Assembly: GCA_026418275.1 (NCBI GenBank)
Contig: JAOABQ010000006.1
Location: 1 to 55,721 of the forward strand
DNA length: 55,721 nt
Reading direction: 5' to 3'
DNA from: Clostridia bacterium
GTDB lineage: Bacteria > Bacillota > Clostridia > Acetivibrionales > DSM-2933
In this document: positions 1 through 8,993 of the stretch, in pieces
How positions within the stretch are numbered: position 1 is the first letter of the stretch
Layout: the number at the start of each line of letters is the position of its first letter
The notes under the pieces: model-generated
Database searches by the model: none
Seen by the model: the letters and a program-made list of their open reading frames with translations, nothing else
What the model was told of the DNA's origin: nothing
Translations under genes and position numbers: made by a program

Positions 1-57
1 CAAAACTTCTGATTTCCCAAGGTCTAGTAAAAGCTGCTGACATTTCTGTAGCTTTAA

Positions 58-95
58 ACTAAGGCTCGTTTTTTTTGGTCTTTAAAGGCCTTAGT
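58..95 (+). terminator. Possible terminator of an upstream gene (weak)
   Basis: An 8-bp inverted repeat ACTAAGGC/GCCTTAGT encloses a 22-nt T-rich loop. No T-run follows the stem directly; a T-stretch comes about 15 nt later. It may close a gene that lies before the window. Bases 1-57 show no coding feature that I can support. Confidence 0.3.
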
Positions 96-186
96 TCAGT
101 GCGCCCTTTTTTACTTCAACTTCCGGTATTTTTCACGCTAACCTCCAAGACGTTTTTAAAAATTTTTTAAAAAGGATATCAAATAA

Positions 187-286
187 ATGTGAAGATTTTA
201 TGGAGATTTGTAAAACTTCCTATGGCAAAAATTTGGTGTGGTTTGTTCATGATTTTAAATTTTTTATCTTCATAAAATCTTCACAT
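187..286. repeat. Long inverted repeat upstream of the DUF2318 gene
   Basis: Two 21-nt arms (187-207 and 266-286) are inverted copies of each other with a single mismatch, separated by 58 nt. The shared core is GTGAAGATTTTATG. The right arm is followed by a short T-run and ends about 50 nt before the start at 337. It could be two opposed regulator sites or a large hairpin leader. Confidence 0.6.
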
Positions 287-336
287 TTTTCATTTAAAAT
301 GAGCTATATGTGTATTTTTTTATGAAGGAGGATAAG

Positions 337-1155
337 ATGGGTAAAAAAGGTACATACCGAAAAATCGCATTTGCCGGTGCAGTGGTTATTTCATTGGTGG
401 TTATTATCTATTTTTCATTCAATACAAAACCGGAGAAAACAGCAAACTCTGATGTAAGTTCATCTGTACAAATGACTGAGAACCCTCAAGATAAAGAAGG
501 GGAGGCCGGTGTTACAGCAGATTCAAATCAACTGGAGCAAACTCAAGATACGAATAACAATGAGAAGAACAAGCCTCCCCAAGCAGAGGTGAAAGAGGAA
601 ACAAAAGCTAGGAAGCCGGAGCCTACCGTAGAGCCTATACAGGAAAAGGAACCTGTAAACGGTCAAACCGAAGGCACTCAAGTATCAAAAAAACCTGAGA
701 CACAAAAAACCACGGAATCATCCAAAACGGCTGAGCCTGATCCAGTAAAAGCTGCCCCTACTCCAAAACCCGCTTCGAAGACTGATAATACCGCAATAAA
801 AATCGCAAAAAGTAAAGTAACCTCCAATGCTACATTTTATCCATATCAATTAGAGGGTGTAACAATGGAAGTCATTGCTGTAAAAGCAACTGACGGGACA
901 ATAAGAACAGCACTGAATACCTGCCAGGTTTGCTATGATTCCGGCAGAGGTTACTACGAACAGGCGGGCGAATACTTTGTATGCCAGAACTGTAAAAACA
1001 GGTTTCATGTTGATCAAATAGAAAAAGTAAAGGGTGGATGCAACCCTGTTCCGATTTTAGAAGAAAACAAGCAGGATAACGGTGATTACATCAGCATATC
1101 AAAGGATTTTATGGCTAGCCAAAAAGATCTGTTTAATAACTGGAAAAGTGAATAG
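337..1155 (+). CDS. Membrane-anchored DUF2318 domain protein with Cys motifs
   Basis: The start at 337 is preceded by AAGGAGG at 325-331; upstream in-frame starts at 310 and 322 lack such a site. The 272-residue product has an N-terminal membrane segment (about residues 10-27), then a long Lys/Glu/Pro/Thr-rich linker (about 35-160) and a C-terminal domain with CxxC, a second CxxC and a GGCNP motif. That layout matches DUF2318, a family usually described as Fe-S or metal binding and often found beside metal-transport genes. Function is not established. The linker suggests the Cys domain is held outside the membrane. It is followed after 15 nt by another exported protein. The link to the copper module at 38-45 kb is only suggestive. 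Confidence 0.8.
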   Translation: MGKKGTYRKIAFAGAVVISLVVIIYFSFNTKPEKTANSDVSSSVQMTENPQDKEGEAGVTADSNQLEQTQDTNNNEKNKPPQAEVKEETKARKPEPTVEPIQEKEPVNGQTEGTQVSKKPETQKTTESSKTAEPDPVKAAPTPKPASKTDNTAIKIAKSKVTSNATFYPYQLEGVTMEVIAVKATDGTIRTALNTCQVCYDSGRGYYEQAGEYFVCQNCKNRFHVDQIEKVKGGCNPVPILEENKQDNGDYISISKDFMASQKDLFNNWKSE

Positions 1156-1170
1156 AATAGGAAGTGACCT

Positions 1171-1929
1171 ATGAAAAAGTATTTGTCTTCAATGATATTA
1201 ATATTGGCCTTATTCAATTTGGCTCCTATTTTCCAGCAGCAGGTATATGCTCAAAATGAAATAACAGTAAATTATAATGGAAAACAGCTTGAATTTGATG
1301 CTAAACCGTATGTCAAGCAGGGAAAAACATTAGTACCGTTTAGGAAAATATTGGAAGCTTTTGGTGCTGAAATATCATGGGATAAGGAAGAGCAAATCAT
1401 TACGGCTAAAAAGAATACTACCGAAATATATTTAAGAATTGGTATTCAATACGGATATGTAAACGGCAGCAAGGTCAGCCTGGATGTGCCTCCCGAGATA
1501 TCCGGCGGCAGAACTTTCGTGCCTCTTAGGTTTATTAGTGAAAATCTTGGCGCCGAGGTAAAGTGGAACGGGTTAAATAAAACTGCCTCCATAGAATATG
1601 TGAACCATACATATAAACTTGGCCAAGAAGGTACTTATAAAGGTTTAAAGTTTAAAATTGACAAGTTGGATACAACAAGTGAGTCCGGTGTTTTAATGAT
1701 TACCGGAAAAGTAAGCTCGGGCAATAAGGATATGGTTTTAGAGGTTGCGGATGATTACGGTTATGTTTTACCTGCTGAAATAGATATTAAAGGTCAGTCG
1801 GGAGAAATGGATCACTGGCAGGCAAAGGTATATCTGCCGGGCTGCCATAATTTTATCGGCAAATATCTAGTACTCAAAAAGCCGAATGTAGAGAATAAAT
1901 TGATTAAGATTGGACAGTACGAACTGTAG
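1171..1929 (+). CDS. Secreted copper-amine-oxidase N-terminal-like (stalk) domain protein
   Basis: A signal peptide (hydrophobic residues 5-27 ending near VYAQ) is followed by a domain with the hallmark phrases of the copper amine oxidase N-terminal domain family: YVKQGKTLVPFRKILEAFGA and RTFVPLRFISENLGAEVKWN (about residues 45-140). This is a duplicated beta-alpha stalk common in clostridial surface proteins and is not an oxidase. The C-terminal about 110 residues look like a beta-rich domain I do not recognise. It starts 15 nt after the DUF2318 gene, so the two are probably co-transcribed. A terminator follows at 2042-2090. The role is probably structural or adhesive at the cell surface. 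Confidence 0.8.
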   Translation: MKKYLSSMILILALFNLAPIFQQQVYAQNEITVNYNGKQLEFDAKPYVKQGKTLVPFRKILEAFGAEISWDKEEQIITAKKNTTEIYLRIGIQYGYVNGSKVSLDVPPEISGGRTFVPLRFISENLGAEVKWNGLNKTASIEYVNHTYKLGQEGTYKGLKFKIDKLDTTSESGVLMITGKVSSGNKDMVLEVADDYGYVLPAEIDIKGQSGEMDHWQAKVYLPGCHNFIGKYLVLKKPNVENKLIKIGQYEL

Positions 1930-2041
1930 GTAAGGCAGCTTTACAAATTCATTATGCTAACGGATACATATGAAAATTCTCTAAGTTTTTGGATCAGCTT
2001 GGCGTCATGCAAAAAATATAAATAGACATAAAGTCTTAGAA

Positions 2042-2090
2042 CAATAGCCTGGTAAAAAATTTATACTTTTCAGGTTATTGTTTTATTTTT
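2042..2090 (+). terminator. Rho-independent terminator
   Basis: CAATAGCCTG pairs with CAGGTTATTG around an AT-rich loop and runs into TTTTATTTTTT. It closes the 337-1929 unit. Confidence 0.8.
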
Positions 2091-2092
2091 TG

Positions 2093-2121
2093 TTGACATT
2101 ATTTTTAATATAATATAAAAT
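2093..2121 (+). promoter_or_regulatory. Promoter of the TetR/flavodoxin operon
   Basis: TTGACA at 2093-2098, a 17-nt spacer, then TAAAAT at 2116-2121. It lies just after the preceding terminator and just before the palindrome at 2121-2133. Confidence 0.7.
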
Positions 2122-2133
2122 TAACAATGTTAA
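2121..2133. promoter_or_regulatory. Candidate TetR operator
   Basis: TTAACAATGTTAA is a perfect 5-3-5 palindrome overlapping the end of the -10. A further GTTAAT...TTAAC pair follows at about 2150-2170. The position fits autorepression by the downstream TetR-family gene; the assignment is inferred. Confidence 0.5.
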
Positions 2134-2236
2134 TATAATATACTGTAGTTAATTATTAATATTTGTGTTAACTTTTTATTCTTTTACAGGAACGAATAAG
2201 GTTGTGAAAAAAATGTATAAAGCAGAGGAAGAAATG

Positions 2237-2857
2237 ATGAAGACTGAAAAAACAACACAGGGTAAACAAGAACTTAAAAAACAGAGAATAAAGATGTATT
2301 TTTTGGAAGCGGCCAAAAAAATTATAATGGAGGAAGGCGCTGAAAATATTTCTGTCAGAAAAGTAGCTGATATCGCAGGATACTCTTATGCAACAATTTA
2401 TAACTATTTTGAAGATATTAATGAACTATTATGGGATGTTAAAATTGTAATGATTAAGGACCTCATTGGATATATACAAAAGAAAATGCAAGGCTCCGTA
2501 TATGATATGAACGGGATGAAAGAACTATTCAGAATTTATACTGCATATTATTTTAAAAACCCTCATGTTTTTAAGTTCTTCTATTTTTATCCATTGAGTA
2601 GACCGGATAAAAAGCATCATGAGGCAGAAATAGAACCAAATTATAACGATATGTGGCAGGAAACATTTAAGGGTTTTGTACAAGAGGGGATTTTGGATGA
2701 GAAAAATATTGAAGTGGTAGCCAAAATATTGATTTATGCGGTCCATGGCATATTGACATTAAGTTTTTCCAATAATGGTGATTTAACAGAAGAGAATGTA
2801 TATAAAGATGTAGAGAAAACGGTTGATTATGTGCTTGGGAAAAAAACAACGGCCTAA
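2237..2857 (+). CDS. TetR/AcrR-family transcriptional regulator
   Basis: The start at 2237 (or 2234) is favoured by GAGGA at 2225-2229; an in-frame GTG at 2165 has no ribosome site. The N-terminal domain has the TetR helix-turn-helix (ISVRKVADIAGYSYATIYNYF, about residues 40-60), and the rest is a typical ligand-binding helical domain (206 residues in total, normal for the family). It is followed at 14 nt by an FMN-binding protein and then a flavodoxin. It therefore probably controls this small flavin operon and itself through the palindrome at 2121-2133. The ligand is unknown. Confidence 0.85.
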   Translation: MKTEKTTQGKQELKKQRIKMYFLEAAKKIIMEEGAENISVRKVADIAGYSYATIYNYFEDINELLWDVKIVMIKDLIGYIQKKMQGSVYDMNGMKELFRIYTAYYFKNPHVFKFFYFYPLSRPDKKHHEAEIEPNYNDMWQETFKGFVQEGILDEKNIEVVAKILIYAVHGILTLSFSNNGDLTEENVYKDVEKTVDYVLGKKTTA

Positions 2858-2871
2858 AAGGAAAGGAGATC

Positions 2872-3276
2872 ATGATGAAAAAGAAGCGTGTGATATTTTT
2901 TTCAGTGTTAATATTTATCATAGTAGCTATAATTGCCGGCATAGTGCTTAAGTCACATTTTGAAACAAACCTGGAGAAGTTGAAAGACTTAGCTATAAAG
3001 GATGTGAATTTAACAAGCTTAAAAGATGGAATTTATACAGGGGGGTATAAAGTATTTCCGGTTGCTGCTGAAGTAAAAGTAAGCATAAAAAACCATAACA
3101 TAGCAAAAATTGAACTGGTAAAGCACGATCATGGTCAAGGAAGCCCGGCTGAGGCGGTGACAGGGAAGGTTGTGGAAGCACAAACTCTGGATGTGGATAT
3201 CGTTTCGGGTGCTACATATAGCAGTAAGGTAATATTAAAAGCGATAGAAAACGCACTGAAAAGTGCCAGTAAATAG
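2872..3276 (+). CDS. Membrane-anchored FMN-binding domain protein
   Basis: 134 residues. There is one N-terminal membrane segment (about 5-26), then an FMN_bind domain with DGIYTGGY and the terminal SGATYSS motif. In RnfG/NqrC the equivalent SGAT threonine carries covalent FMN, so the same is possible here. A ribosome site (AAAGGAGATC) precedes tandem ATGs at 2872 and 2875. It probably faces outward and passes electrons. The neighbouring flavodoxin suggests a small flavin electron-transfer pair under TetR control. Confidence 0.8.
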   Translation: MMKKKRVIFFSVLIFIIVAIIAGIVLKSHFETNLEKLKDLAIKDVNLTSLKDGIYTGGYKVFPVAAEVKVSIKNHNIAKIELVKHDHGQGSPAEAVTGKVVEAQTLDVDIVSGATYSSKVILKAIENALKSASK

Positions 3277-3301
3277 GAAGTTATTTTAAGGAGGGTGTAT
3301 C

Positions 3302-3766
3302 ATGAAGGTAGGTATTATTGTCCATTCCCATACAGGTCATACACTGAGTGTTGCCCAAAGGCTTAAAGATATGCTAGCCGCAAAAGGTCATGATGTCAAT
3401 CTTGAGCAAGTTACAGCAGTTAATGAAGAACCGTCATCAGGCGGAAATACTGAGCTGAAAACCATACCTGATATTCATGCTTATGATGTACTGATTTTTG
3501 GTGCTCCTGTTCGTGCATTTTCCCTTTCTCCGGTAATGAAAGTGTATTTGTCACAATTGCGCTCCTTGAAAGGCAAGAAAATAGGCTGTTTTTTGACGCA
3601 GCACTTCCCGTATTCCTGGATGGGGGGGAACCGCTCAATCAAGCAGATGAAGAGGATCTGTGAAGCAAAAGGTGAAATGGTTTTTGAAACGGGTATTGTA
3701 AACTGGTCCCATAAAAATCGGGAAAGAAAGATTAATGACGTTTTAGAAAGACTCATGGGATTTTGA
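3302..3766 (+). CDS. Flavodoxin-family protein
   Basis: 154 residues starting with a flavodoxin-like phosphate-binding loop (HSHTGHTLSVAQ, about residues 8-19), followed by the alternating beta-alpha pattern with a FGAPVRAF turn near 63-70. Preceded by AAGGAGG. It is expected to bind FMN and act as a low-potential electron carrier or small reductase. It sits last in the TetR/FMN-binding operon and is closed by a strong terminator. The redox partner is unknown. Confidence 0.8.
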   Translation: MKVGIIVHSHTGHTLSVAQRLKDMLAAKGHDVNLEQVTAVNEEPSSGGNTELKTIPDIHAYDVLIFGAPVRAFSLSPVMKVYLSQLRSLKGKKIGCFLTQHFPYSWMGGNRSIKQMKRICEAKGEMVFETGIVNWSHKNRERKINDVLERLMGF

Positions 3767-3821
3767 TTCTTTCCATTTACATCAATCCTCCTATTAAATC
3801 GAATTAAGCTTGAGAATATAA

Positions 3822-3884
3822 AGAACTATCCTATATCATTACATCCTATGCACATGATATAAGATAGTCCTTTTATATTTTTTA
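3822..3884 (+). terminator. Rho-independent terminator
   Basis: A long stem ACTATC(C)TATATCAT / ATGATATAAGATAGT is followed by a T-rich tail (TTTTATATTTTTT). It separates the flavodoxin operon from cysK. Confidence 0.8.
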
Positions 3885-3992
3885 CATAAGCATTGTCTCT
3901 TTCAATGCCTAAAAACACCCCTTTCAAACAATCGTTAAAAAATGTATAAATACACTGTTATCAAGAATAACCTATACTTGCAGAAAATAAAT

Positions 3993-4001
3993 CCTACTAA
4001 A
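3993..4001. promoter_or_regulatory. Shared 9-mer upstream of cysK
   Basis: CCTACTAAA, followed by ATATAGGA, lies just upstream of the cysK -35. The same 9-mer occurs at 5274-5282 upstream of the next operon. It may be part of an operator for an Rrf2/CymR-type cysteine regulator; this is inference only. Confidence 0.35.
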
Positions 4002-4036
4002 CATATAGGAGATAAGAAAAATATTCCTCAAATCTA

Positions 4037-4065
4037 TTGACATATTTTTCTTGAAGTATTAAAAT
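4037..4065 (+). promoter_or_regulatory. cysK promoter
   Basis: TTGACA (4037-4042), 17-nt spacer, TAAAAT (4060-4065), followed by GTGATAGTTAA. The context CTATTGACA and the GATAG after the -10 are shared with promoters at 19265, 24450 and 35566. Confidence 0.75.
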
Positions 4066-4128
4066 AGTGATAGTTAATAAAACATATAAGAATAGTAGGG
4101 AATAAAAATATATTTTGGAGGCGATCCT

Positions 4129-5064
4129 ATGTCAAAAATTGCAAAGAATTTAACCGATCTTATCGGCAACACACCTCTGTTGGAATTGTCCAACTATAAC
4201 AAAACAAATAATTTGGATACAAAGCTTATAGCAAAGCTGGAGTATTTTAATCCTGCATCAAGCGTAAAGGACAGAATAGGTTATGCAATGATCAAGGATG
4301 CAGAAGACAAGGGCCTCATCAACAAGGACTCTGTTATCATAGAACCCACAAGCGGTAATACGGGTATTGCGTTGGCTTTTGTTGCAGCTGCCAAAGGCTA
4401 CAAGCTTATTATAACCCTGCCTGAGACTTTCAGTATTGAAAGAAGAAACCTTTTAAAAGCGCTGGGCGCTGAATTGGTACTGACACCAGGGTCCGAAGGC
4501 ATGCCGGGAGCAATCAGAAAGGCGGAAGAGCTTGCTGCGCAAATCCCCAATTCCTTTGTTCCACAGCAGTTTAAAAACCCAGCCAATCCTGAAATACATA
4601 AAAGAACTACCGCTGAGGAAATCTGGGCAGATACAGACGGTCAGGTAGATATTTTTATCGGAGGTGTTGGAACAGGTGGAACCATTACAGGAGTTGGAGA
4701 GGTTTTGAAGCAGAAAAAAAGCGGTGTTCAAATCATTGCGGTAGAGCCCTTTGACTCGCCTGTCCTCTCGGGAGGAAACAAGGGTCCCCATAAGATACAG
4801 GGAATCGGAGCAGGCTTTGTACCTGATAATTTCAATAGGGAAGTAGTTGACGAGATTTATAAGGTTAAGAACGAAGAAGCTTTTGAGACAGCCAGGCAGC
4901 TTGCCAAAACAGAGGGCTTGCTGGTAGGAATATCGTCGGGTGCTGCTGCCTTTGCCGCTACTCAGATTGCAAAAAGGCCTGAAAATAAAGGCAAGACCAT
5001 TGTTGTGCTGCTGCCTGATACAGGAGAACGTTATCTCTCAACAACTCTATTCCAGGATGCGTAA
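4129..5064 (+). CDS. cysK: Cysteine synthase (O-acetylserine sulfhydrylase)
   Basis: 311 residues, full length for the CysK/CysM fold-type II PLP family. SSVKDRIG (about 43-50) carries the PLP lysine, TSGNTG (about 75-80) is the substrate loop, [11 protein letters not shown] binds the PLP phosphate, and the end ([14 protein letters not shown]) is typical of CysK. It makes cysteine from O-acetylserine and sulfide in the cytoplasm. It has its own promoter of the same type as the downstream nitrogenase-like units. That supports the reading that the whole locus serves sulfur acquisition. Confidence 0.95.
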   Translation: MSKIAKNLTDLIGNTPLLELSNYNKTNNLDTKLIAKLEYFNPASSVKDRIGYAMIKDAEDKGLINKDSVIIEPTSGNTGIALAFVAAAKGYKLIITLPETFSIERRNLLKALGAELVLTPGSEGMPGAIRKAEELAAQIPNSFVPQQFKNPANPEIHKRTTAEEIWADTDGQVDIFIGGVGTGGTITGVGEVLKQKKSGVQIIAVEPFDSPVLSGGNKGPHKIQGIGAGFVPDNFNREVVDEIYKVKNEEAFETARQLAKTEGLLVGISSGAAAFAATQIAKRPENKGKTIVVLLPDTGERYLSTTLFQDA

Positions 5065-5235
5065 ATAGAATCAGAACGTAATGAATGTCTAAAGCGTGTC
5101 CTTACTCTCCTCGCTTTATAAGGTTTTTATAAAAATAATAATACGTCTCAAGAAAATGGTAGTTTTTATAATCCATGCACTTTTGAAGGGTTGATCCTAA
5201 TAGTATTCTATCTATTTCAATGATACGATGAAACA

Positions 5236-5261
5236 AATAAAGGGGAATTTTCCCCTTTATT
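5236..5261 (+). terminator. Terminator after cysK
   Basis: AATAAAGGGGAA and TTCCCCTTTATT form a perfect inverted repeat with the A-rich/T-rich flanks of a bidirectional terminator. It lies between cysK and the first ABC transporter. Confidence 0.7.
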
Positions 5262-5273
5262 TACACTATAATA

Positions 5274-5282
5274 CCTACTAAA
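5274..5282. promoter_or_regulatory. Shared 9-mer upstream of the first transporter operon
   Basis: CCTACTAAA is followed by GCGATATACATACTATAG, about 45 nt before the permease start. The same 9-mer is near the cysK promoter. No clear -35/-10 pair with 17-nt spacing was found here, and this unit also lacks the hairpin-terminator leader found in front of the later units. Confidence 0.3.
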
Positions 5283-5326
5283 GCGATATACATACTATAG
5301 TTAATTTTAATAAAGGGGTGGTCAGA

Positions 5327-6355
5327 TTGTCTTCCGGCATTTTAAAAGCTGAAAGAAATGATATGAATGAACTATCGGCAAATAAAGATAGCCTTGTAAA
5401 ATTAAAAGGTACATTGGGATACTTACTTTATATTTTACCCTTGGCAGTCTTAATTATCGATTTATCCTTGCACTGGGTACTTCCCAATAAGCAGAGCTTT
5501 TCAAAGACAAAGGTTTATCCGTTTTTACTGGAAGTATTGATTTGTTTATATATTACATTCCTGGTGCTTTCCGTGATGTTCAAAAAGGTAAGAGAAAAAT
5601 TACTCCATAAAGTACCTTTGTTAACAGCGGCGTTTATTTTACTCGAGGTCTGGGATATGGTAACGCTGAAGCTTAAGCTCCTTCCATTACCGTATTTTCC
5701 GGGTCCGGATAAGGTTTTGAGTGTTTTGGCCAGTGACTGGCAGCTTCTTGGTATAAGCACATTTTATTCTCTAAGGCTTTTATTTACCGGATACTTTATC
5801 GGAATTGCCTTAGGCTTTATAACCGGTGTTTCCATCGGCTGGAACAAACATTGCCATTATTGGATCATGCCTGTTTTAAAGATTATAGGGCCCATACCGG
5901 CCACTGCATGGATACCCATTGCCATGACCGTTTTCCCTACAAGCTTCTGGGCCAGTGTATTCCTCATTGTGCTGGCAGTATGGTTCCCGGTGACGGTGAT
6001 GACCAGCTCCGGAATTGCAAATGTCAGGAATGCCTATTTTGAAGTTGCAAAAACCTTGGGAGCCAGTCAAAGGTATTTAATTTTCAAGGTCGCAATTCCT
6101 GCAGCCTTTCCCATGATTTTTATCGGCTTATTTATGGGTTTGGGCGGTTCCTTTATCACACTCATTGTTTCGGAAATGCTGGGTGTTAAGGCGGGGTTGG
6201 GGTGGTACATCAACTGGGCACAGGGGTGGGCTGAATACAGCAAGGTGTACGCAACCTTGATTGTGATCGCTTTCATCTTTTCCAGTCTTATCTCTCTCCT
6301 TTTTAAGCTTAGGGATAGAATTCTCATATGGCAAAGGGGGCTTATCAAATGGTAG
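5327..6355 (+). CDS. SsuC/TauC-type ABC transporter permease
   Basis: A TTG start at 5327 is chosen because GGGGTGG lies just upstream; a GTG at 5318 overlaps that site. The 342-residue product has two or three extra N-terminal membrane segments (to about residue 105) before a BPD_transp_1 core with the EAA-like loop EVAKTLGASQRYLIFKVAIP (about 230-250). Typical family members are about 260 residues, so the N-terminal extension is unusual. It overlaps the following ATPase gene. No binding protein is encoded in this unit, so it may use one from elsewhere in the cluster. The substrate is probably an organic sulfur compound or related anion; this is inferred from the family (nitrate/sulfonate/taurine) only. 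Confidence 0.85.
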   Translation: MSSGILKAERNDMNELSANKDSLVKLKGTLGYLLYILPLAVLIIDLSLHWVLPNKQSFSKTKVYPFLLEVLICLYITFLVLSVMFKKVREKLLHKVPLLTAAFILLEVWDMVTLKLKLLPLPYFPGPDKVLSVLASDWQLLGISTFYSLRLLFTGYFIGIALGFITGVSIGWNKHCHYWIMPVLKIIGPIPATAWIPIAMTVFPTSFWASVFLIVLAVWFPVTVMTSSGIANVRNAYFEVAKTLGASQRYLIFKVAIPAAFPMIFIGLFMGLGGSFITLIVSEMLGVKAGLGWYINWAQGWAEYSKVYATLIVIAFIFSSLISLLFKLRDRILIWQRGLIKW

Positions 6356-7170
6356 GATCACATATAGGTATCGGCCCCAAGCAGGTTAAATCCGGTGGAG
6401 TCATCACAGGAGCGGATATAAGGCGGGTGTTCCATGACCCCCATGGAAATGAAATCGTAGCCCTTAACAATGTCAATTTACATATCTGTCCGGGAGAATT
6501 TGTATCTTTGGTAGGGCCAAGCGGCTGTGGAAAATCAACACTTTTAAGGCTCATTACAGGCCTTGATTCCCCGACCGACGGTGAACTTTTTTTGGATGAA
6601 GAAGTGATCAAAGGGCCTCATTATGAGCGGGGCTTGGTTTTCCAGGACCCTACACTGTTTCCGTGGCTCAATGTATATGATAACGTTGCGGCAGGGCTTC
6701 ATGCCAGGGGGATATACCGCGAAAAGAAAAGTGATGTGGCGGAGTATATCCAGCTTGTAGGCCTCAATGGGTTTGAAAAATCATATCCCCACCAGCTTTC
6801 GGGAGGGATGGCACAGCGTGTTGCCCTTGCAAGAGCCCTTGTAAACAACCCGAAGGTACTGCTGCTGGATGAACCCTTAGGTGCTCTGGATGCTTTTACG
6901 CGTATGCAGATGCAGGATGAAATATTAAGAATCTGGGAGGAACGGGGTACAACCATGATCCTGGTTACCCATGATGTGGATGAAGCCATCTATTTGAGTG
7001 ACCGTATCGTAATTATGACACCAAGACCCGGAAAGATACAGGAAATCATTGAGGTTGAAATAGGCAGGCCCAGATCCAGAAATCATCCGGACTTTTTCAG
7101 ATTACGCTCCAAAATTCTTGAAACTTTGCATTTTGCAAAAGAAAATGAACCTTTACATTATTATCTTTAA
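6349..7170 (+). CDS. SsuB/TauB-type ABC transporter ATPase
   Basis: The start at 6349 overlaps the permease stop by a few bases and has AAAGGGGG upstream; an in-frame ATG at 6328 lies before that site. The 273 residues contain Walker A (GPSGCGKST), Q-loop (VFQDPTLFPWL), signature LSGGMAQR, Walker B (VLLLDEPLGALD) and the H-loop (LVTHDVDEA), which are the wording of the nitrate/sulfonate/taurine ATPases. It is one of only two such ATPases in the window, although six permeases of this type are present, so it may energise more than its adjacent permease. Confidence 0.9.
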   Translation: MVGSHIGIGPKQVKSGGVITGADIRRVFHDPHGNEIVALNNVNLHICPGEFVSLVGPSGCGKSTLLRLITGLDSPTDGELFLDEEVIKGPHYERGLVFQDPTLFPWLNVYDNVAAGLHARGIYREKKSDVAEYIQLVGLNGFEKSYPHQLSGGMAQRVALARALVNNPKVLLLDEPLGALDAFTRMQMQDEILRIWEERGTTMILVTHDVDEAIYLSDRIVIMTPRPGKIQEIIEVEIGRPRSRNHPDFFRLRSKILETLHFAKENEPLHYYL

Positions 7171-7201
7171 ACCATTGAGTTTTTAGAGGAGGGGTCTTCG
7201 T

Positions 7202-7858
7202 ATGTCAAAAAAGAAAGAAGAATTATATAAAAGTTTGTCTGATGCGGTGGTCAATATGGAAGAGGAAGAGGCCGTCATACTGTCAAAGGAAGTCATTGAA
7301 AAGAATTTCGACGCTTACGAGGCGATTGATAAAGGCCTTGCAGACGGAATGGAAAGAGCCGGACAGCTTTTTGAGGAAGAAGAATATTTTATCCCCGAGC
7401 TTTTAATGTGCTCGGATGCCATGTATGCAGGTCTTGATATACTAAAGCCCCATATCAAAGCCGGGGAACAAGGTGAAAAACATAAGGTGGTCATCGGTGT
7501 TGTTGAAGGGGATACCCATGACATAGGCAAAAATCTTGTTAAGATCATGCTTGAGACTTCCGGGTTTGAGGTGGTTGATTTAGGGCGTGACATTCCACCC
7601 AGGGACTTTGTTGAAAAGGCAAAGGAAATCAACGCAAAAATCATTGCCCTTTCAACCCTGATGACGACGACCATGGATGGGATGGCTGAGGTGATTAATA
7701 TATTGAGAAGTCAGGAACTTCGGGAATCCTTTAAAGTGATGATTGGCGGAGGCCCTATTTCTCAAAGCTTTGCAGATAAAATCGGAGCAGACGGCTACTC
7801 TGTAAATGCAGCGGAGGCAGTAAAGCTTGCCAGAAAGCTGGTTGGAGGTGTGGCCTGA
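7202..7858 (+). CDS. Methyltransferase cognate corrinoid protein
   Basis: 218 residues of the MtbC/MtaC type: an N-terminal four-helix cap, then a B12-binding domain with the DxHxxG motif GDTHDIGKN (Asp104, His106, Gly109), His106 being the expected lower cobalt ligand. It accepts a methyl group from a substrate methyltransferase and hands it to a second one. It overlaps the following methyltransferase by one base and shares the unit with a second methyltransferase and a corrinoid activator. It is the only corrinoid protein in the window, so the two outlying methyltransferases at 12.5 and 48.6 kb may also depend on it. Confidence 0.9.
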   Translation: MSKKKEELYKSLSDAVVNMEEEEAVILSKEVIEKNFDAYEAIDKGLADGMERAGQLFEEEEYFIPELLMCSDAMYAGLDILKPHIKAGEQGEKHKVVIGVVEGDTHDIGKNLVKIMLETSGFEVVDLGRDIPPRDFVEKAKEINAKIIALSTLMTTTMDGMAEVINILRSQELRESFKVMIGGGPISQSFADKIGADGYSVNAAEAVKLARKLVGGVA

Positions 7859-8964
7859 TGTTTGCGGACCAGTTAACGCCGATCGAAAGATTCACAGCAT
7901 ATAACAAAGGAGAGGAAATAGACCGTCTTCCCTGTGTACCCATCGTCGGCAATACCGCAGCCAGGGTCATAGGCGCTAAAATATCCGAATTCCGGGGAAA
8001 CGGTGCTTTATTGGCAAAAGCCCATATCGCCTCTTATAAGCTTTTTAAATATGATATCATACGTATTTTTACCGACCTATATACACAGGCTGAGGCAATG
8101 GGAGCAAAGGTCCATTATCCTCATGACGAAACTGCTTTTCTTTTAGAGCCGGCAATCCGGGACATTTCGGAAATGGATAAGCTTCAGCCTGCCGATCCCT
8201 ACAAGGACGGGAATCTCCCACACCACCTTGAAGCCATGAAAATTGCCGTGGATGAGGTAGGGAAGGAGGTTACGGTTACAGGAGCGGTCACTTGTCCTTT
8301 TACCAACGCATCCTTTTTAATTGGTGCGGAAAACCTTGCAAAGCTGACCTTGAAAAATCCTGAGGCGGTGCATAAATTATGTGCGGTTTCACTGGAGACC
8401 AATATCCGTTATGCAAAAGCAATCATTGATGCCGGTTGTACGCCAAGCCTTACAGATGCCATGTCCTCTTCTACCGTGATTAGTCCGGGGCAGTTTAAGG
8501 AGTTTTCCTTTCCTTACTTAAAGGCTTTGATCCATTACATTCATTCAAGGGGAAAAGCCGTAACCCTGCATATATGCGGAAAGACCAATAAAATATGGGA
8601 ATTGATGGCGGACTGCGGAGCGGATTGCATCAGTATAGACAATGATGCGGATTTGATGGAGGCAAAGGAAAAGGTAGGAAAAAGGGTCAGGCTCATGGGG
8701 AATGTGAAACCCTCGGAAGTCATGCTCTTGGGGAATAAAACTTCAGTGAGAAAAGCCGTTGTGGAATGTATAAGACAGGCTTTTGACAATCCTAAAGGGT
8801 TCATCGTGGCATCAGGCTGCAGTCTTCCTACCGAGACACCCTTCGAAAATATCCACGCAATGCTTGATACGGTGAGGGAATTGGGTTACCCTCTCACGGA
8901 TGACAGGATTTATTATTTAATGTATAAGGACCATATCCATTCTTACTATGCGGATTATATTTAA
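7858..8964 (+). CDS. UroD-family methyltransferase, MtaA/MtbA type (1)
   Basis: 368 residues of the uroporphyrinogen-decarboxylase fold. The zinc site of MtaA-type methyltransferases is intact: HIC at 238-240 and a late Cys in GCSLPTET (Cys321). MtaA/MtbA move methyl groups between a methylated corrinoid and a thiol; some relatives demethylate substrates. It starts within the stop codon of the corrinoid protein gene, which indicates translational coupling. Because the organism looks like a clostridium without coenzyme M metabolism, the natural acceptor could be another thiol or tetrahydrofolate. Substrate not determinable. Confidence 0.88.
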   Translation: MFADQLTPIERFTAYNKGEEIDRLPCVPIVGNTAARVIGAKISEFRGNGALLAKAHIASYKLFKYDIIRIFTDLYTQAEAMGAKVHYPHDETAFLLEPAIRDISEMDKLQPADPYKDGNLPHHLEAMKIAVDEVGKEVTVTGAVTCPFTNASFLIGAENLAKLTLKNPEAVHKLCAVSLETNIRYAKAIIDAGCTPSLTDAMSSSTVISPGQFKEFSFPYLKALIHYIHSRGKAVTLHICGKTNKIWELMADCGADCISIDNDADLMEAKEKVGKRVRLMGNVKPSEVMLLGNKTSVRKAVVECIRQAFDNPKGFIVASGCSLPTETPFENIHAMLDTVRELGYPLTDDRIYYLMYKDHIHSYYADYI

Positions 8965-8993
8965 CATAAAATGAATTGAAAAGGGGAATACAG

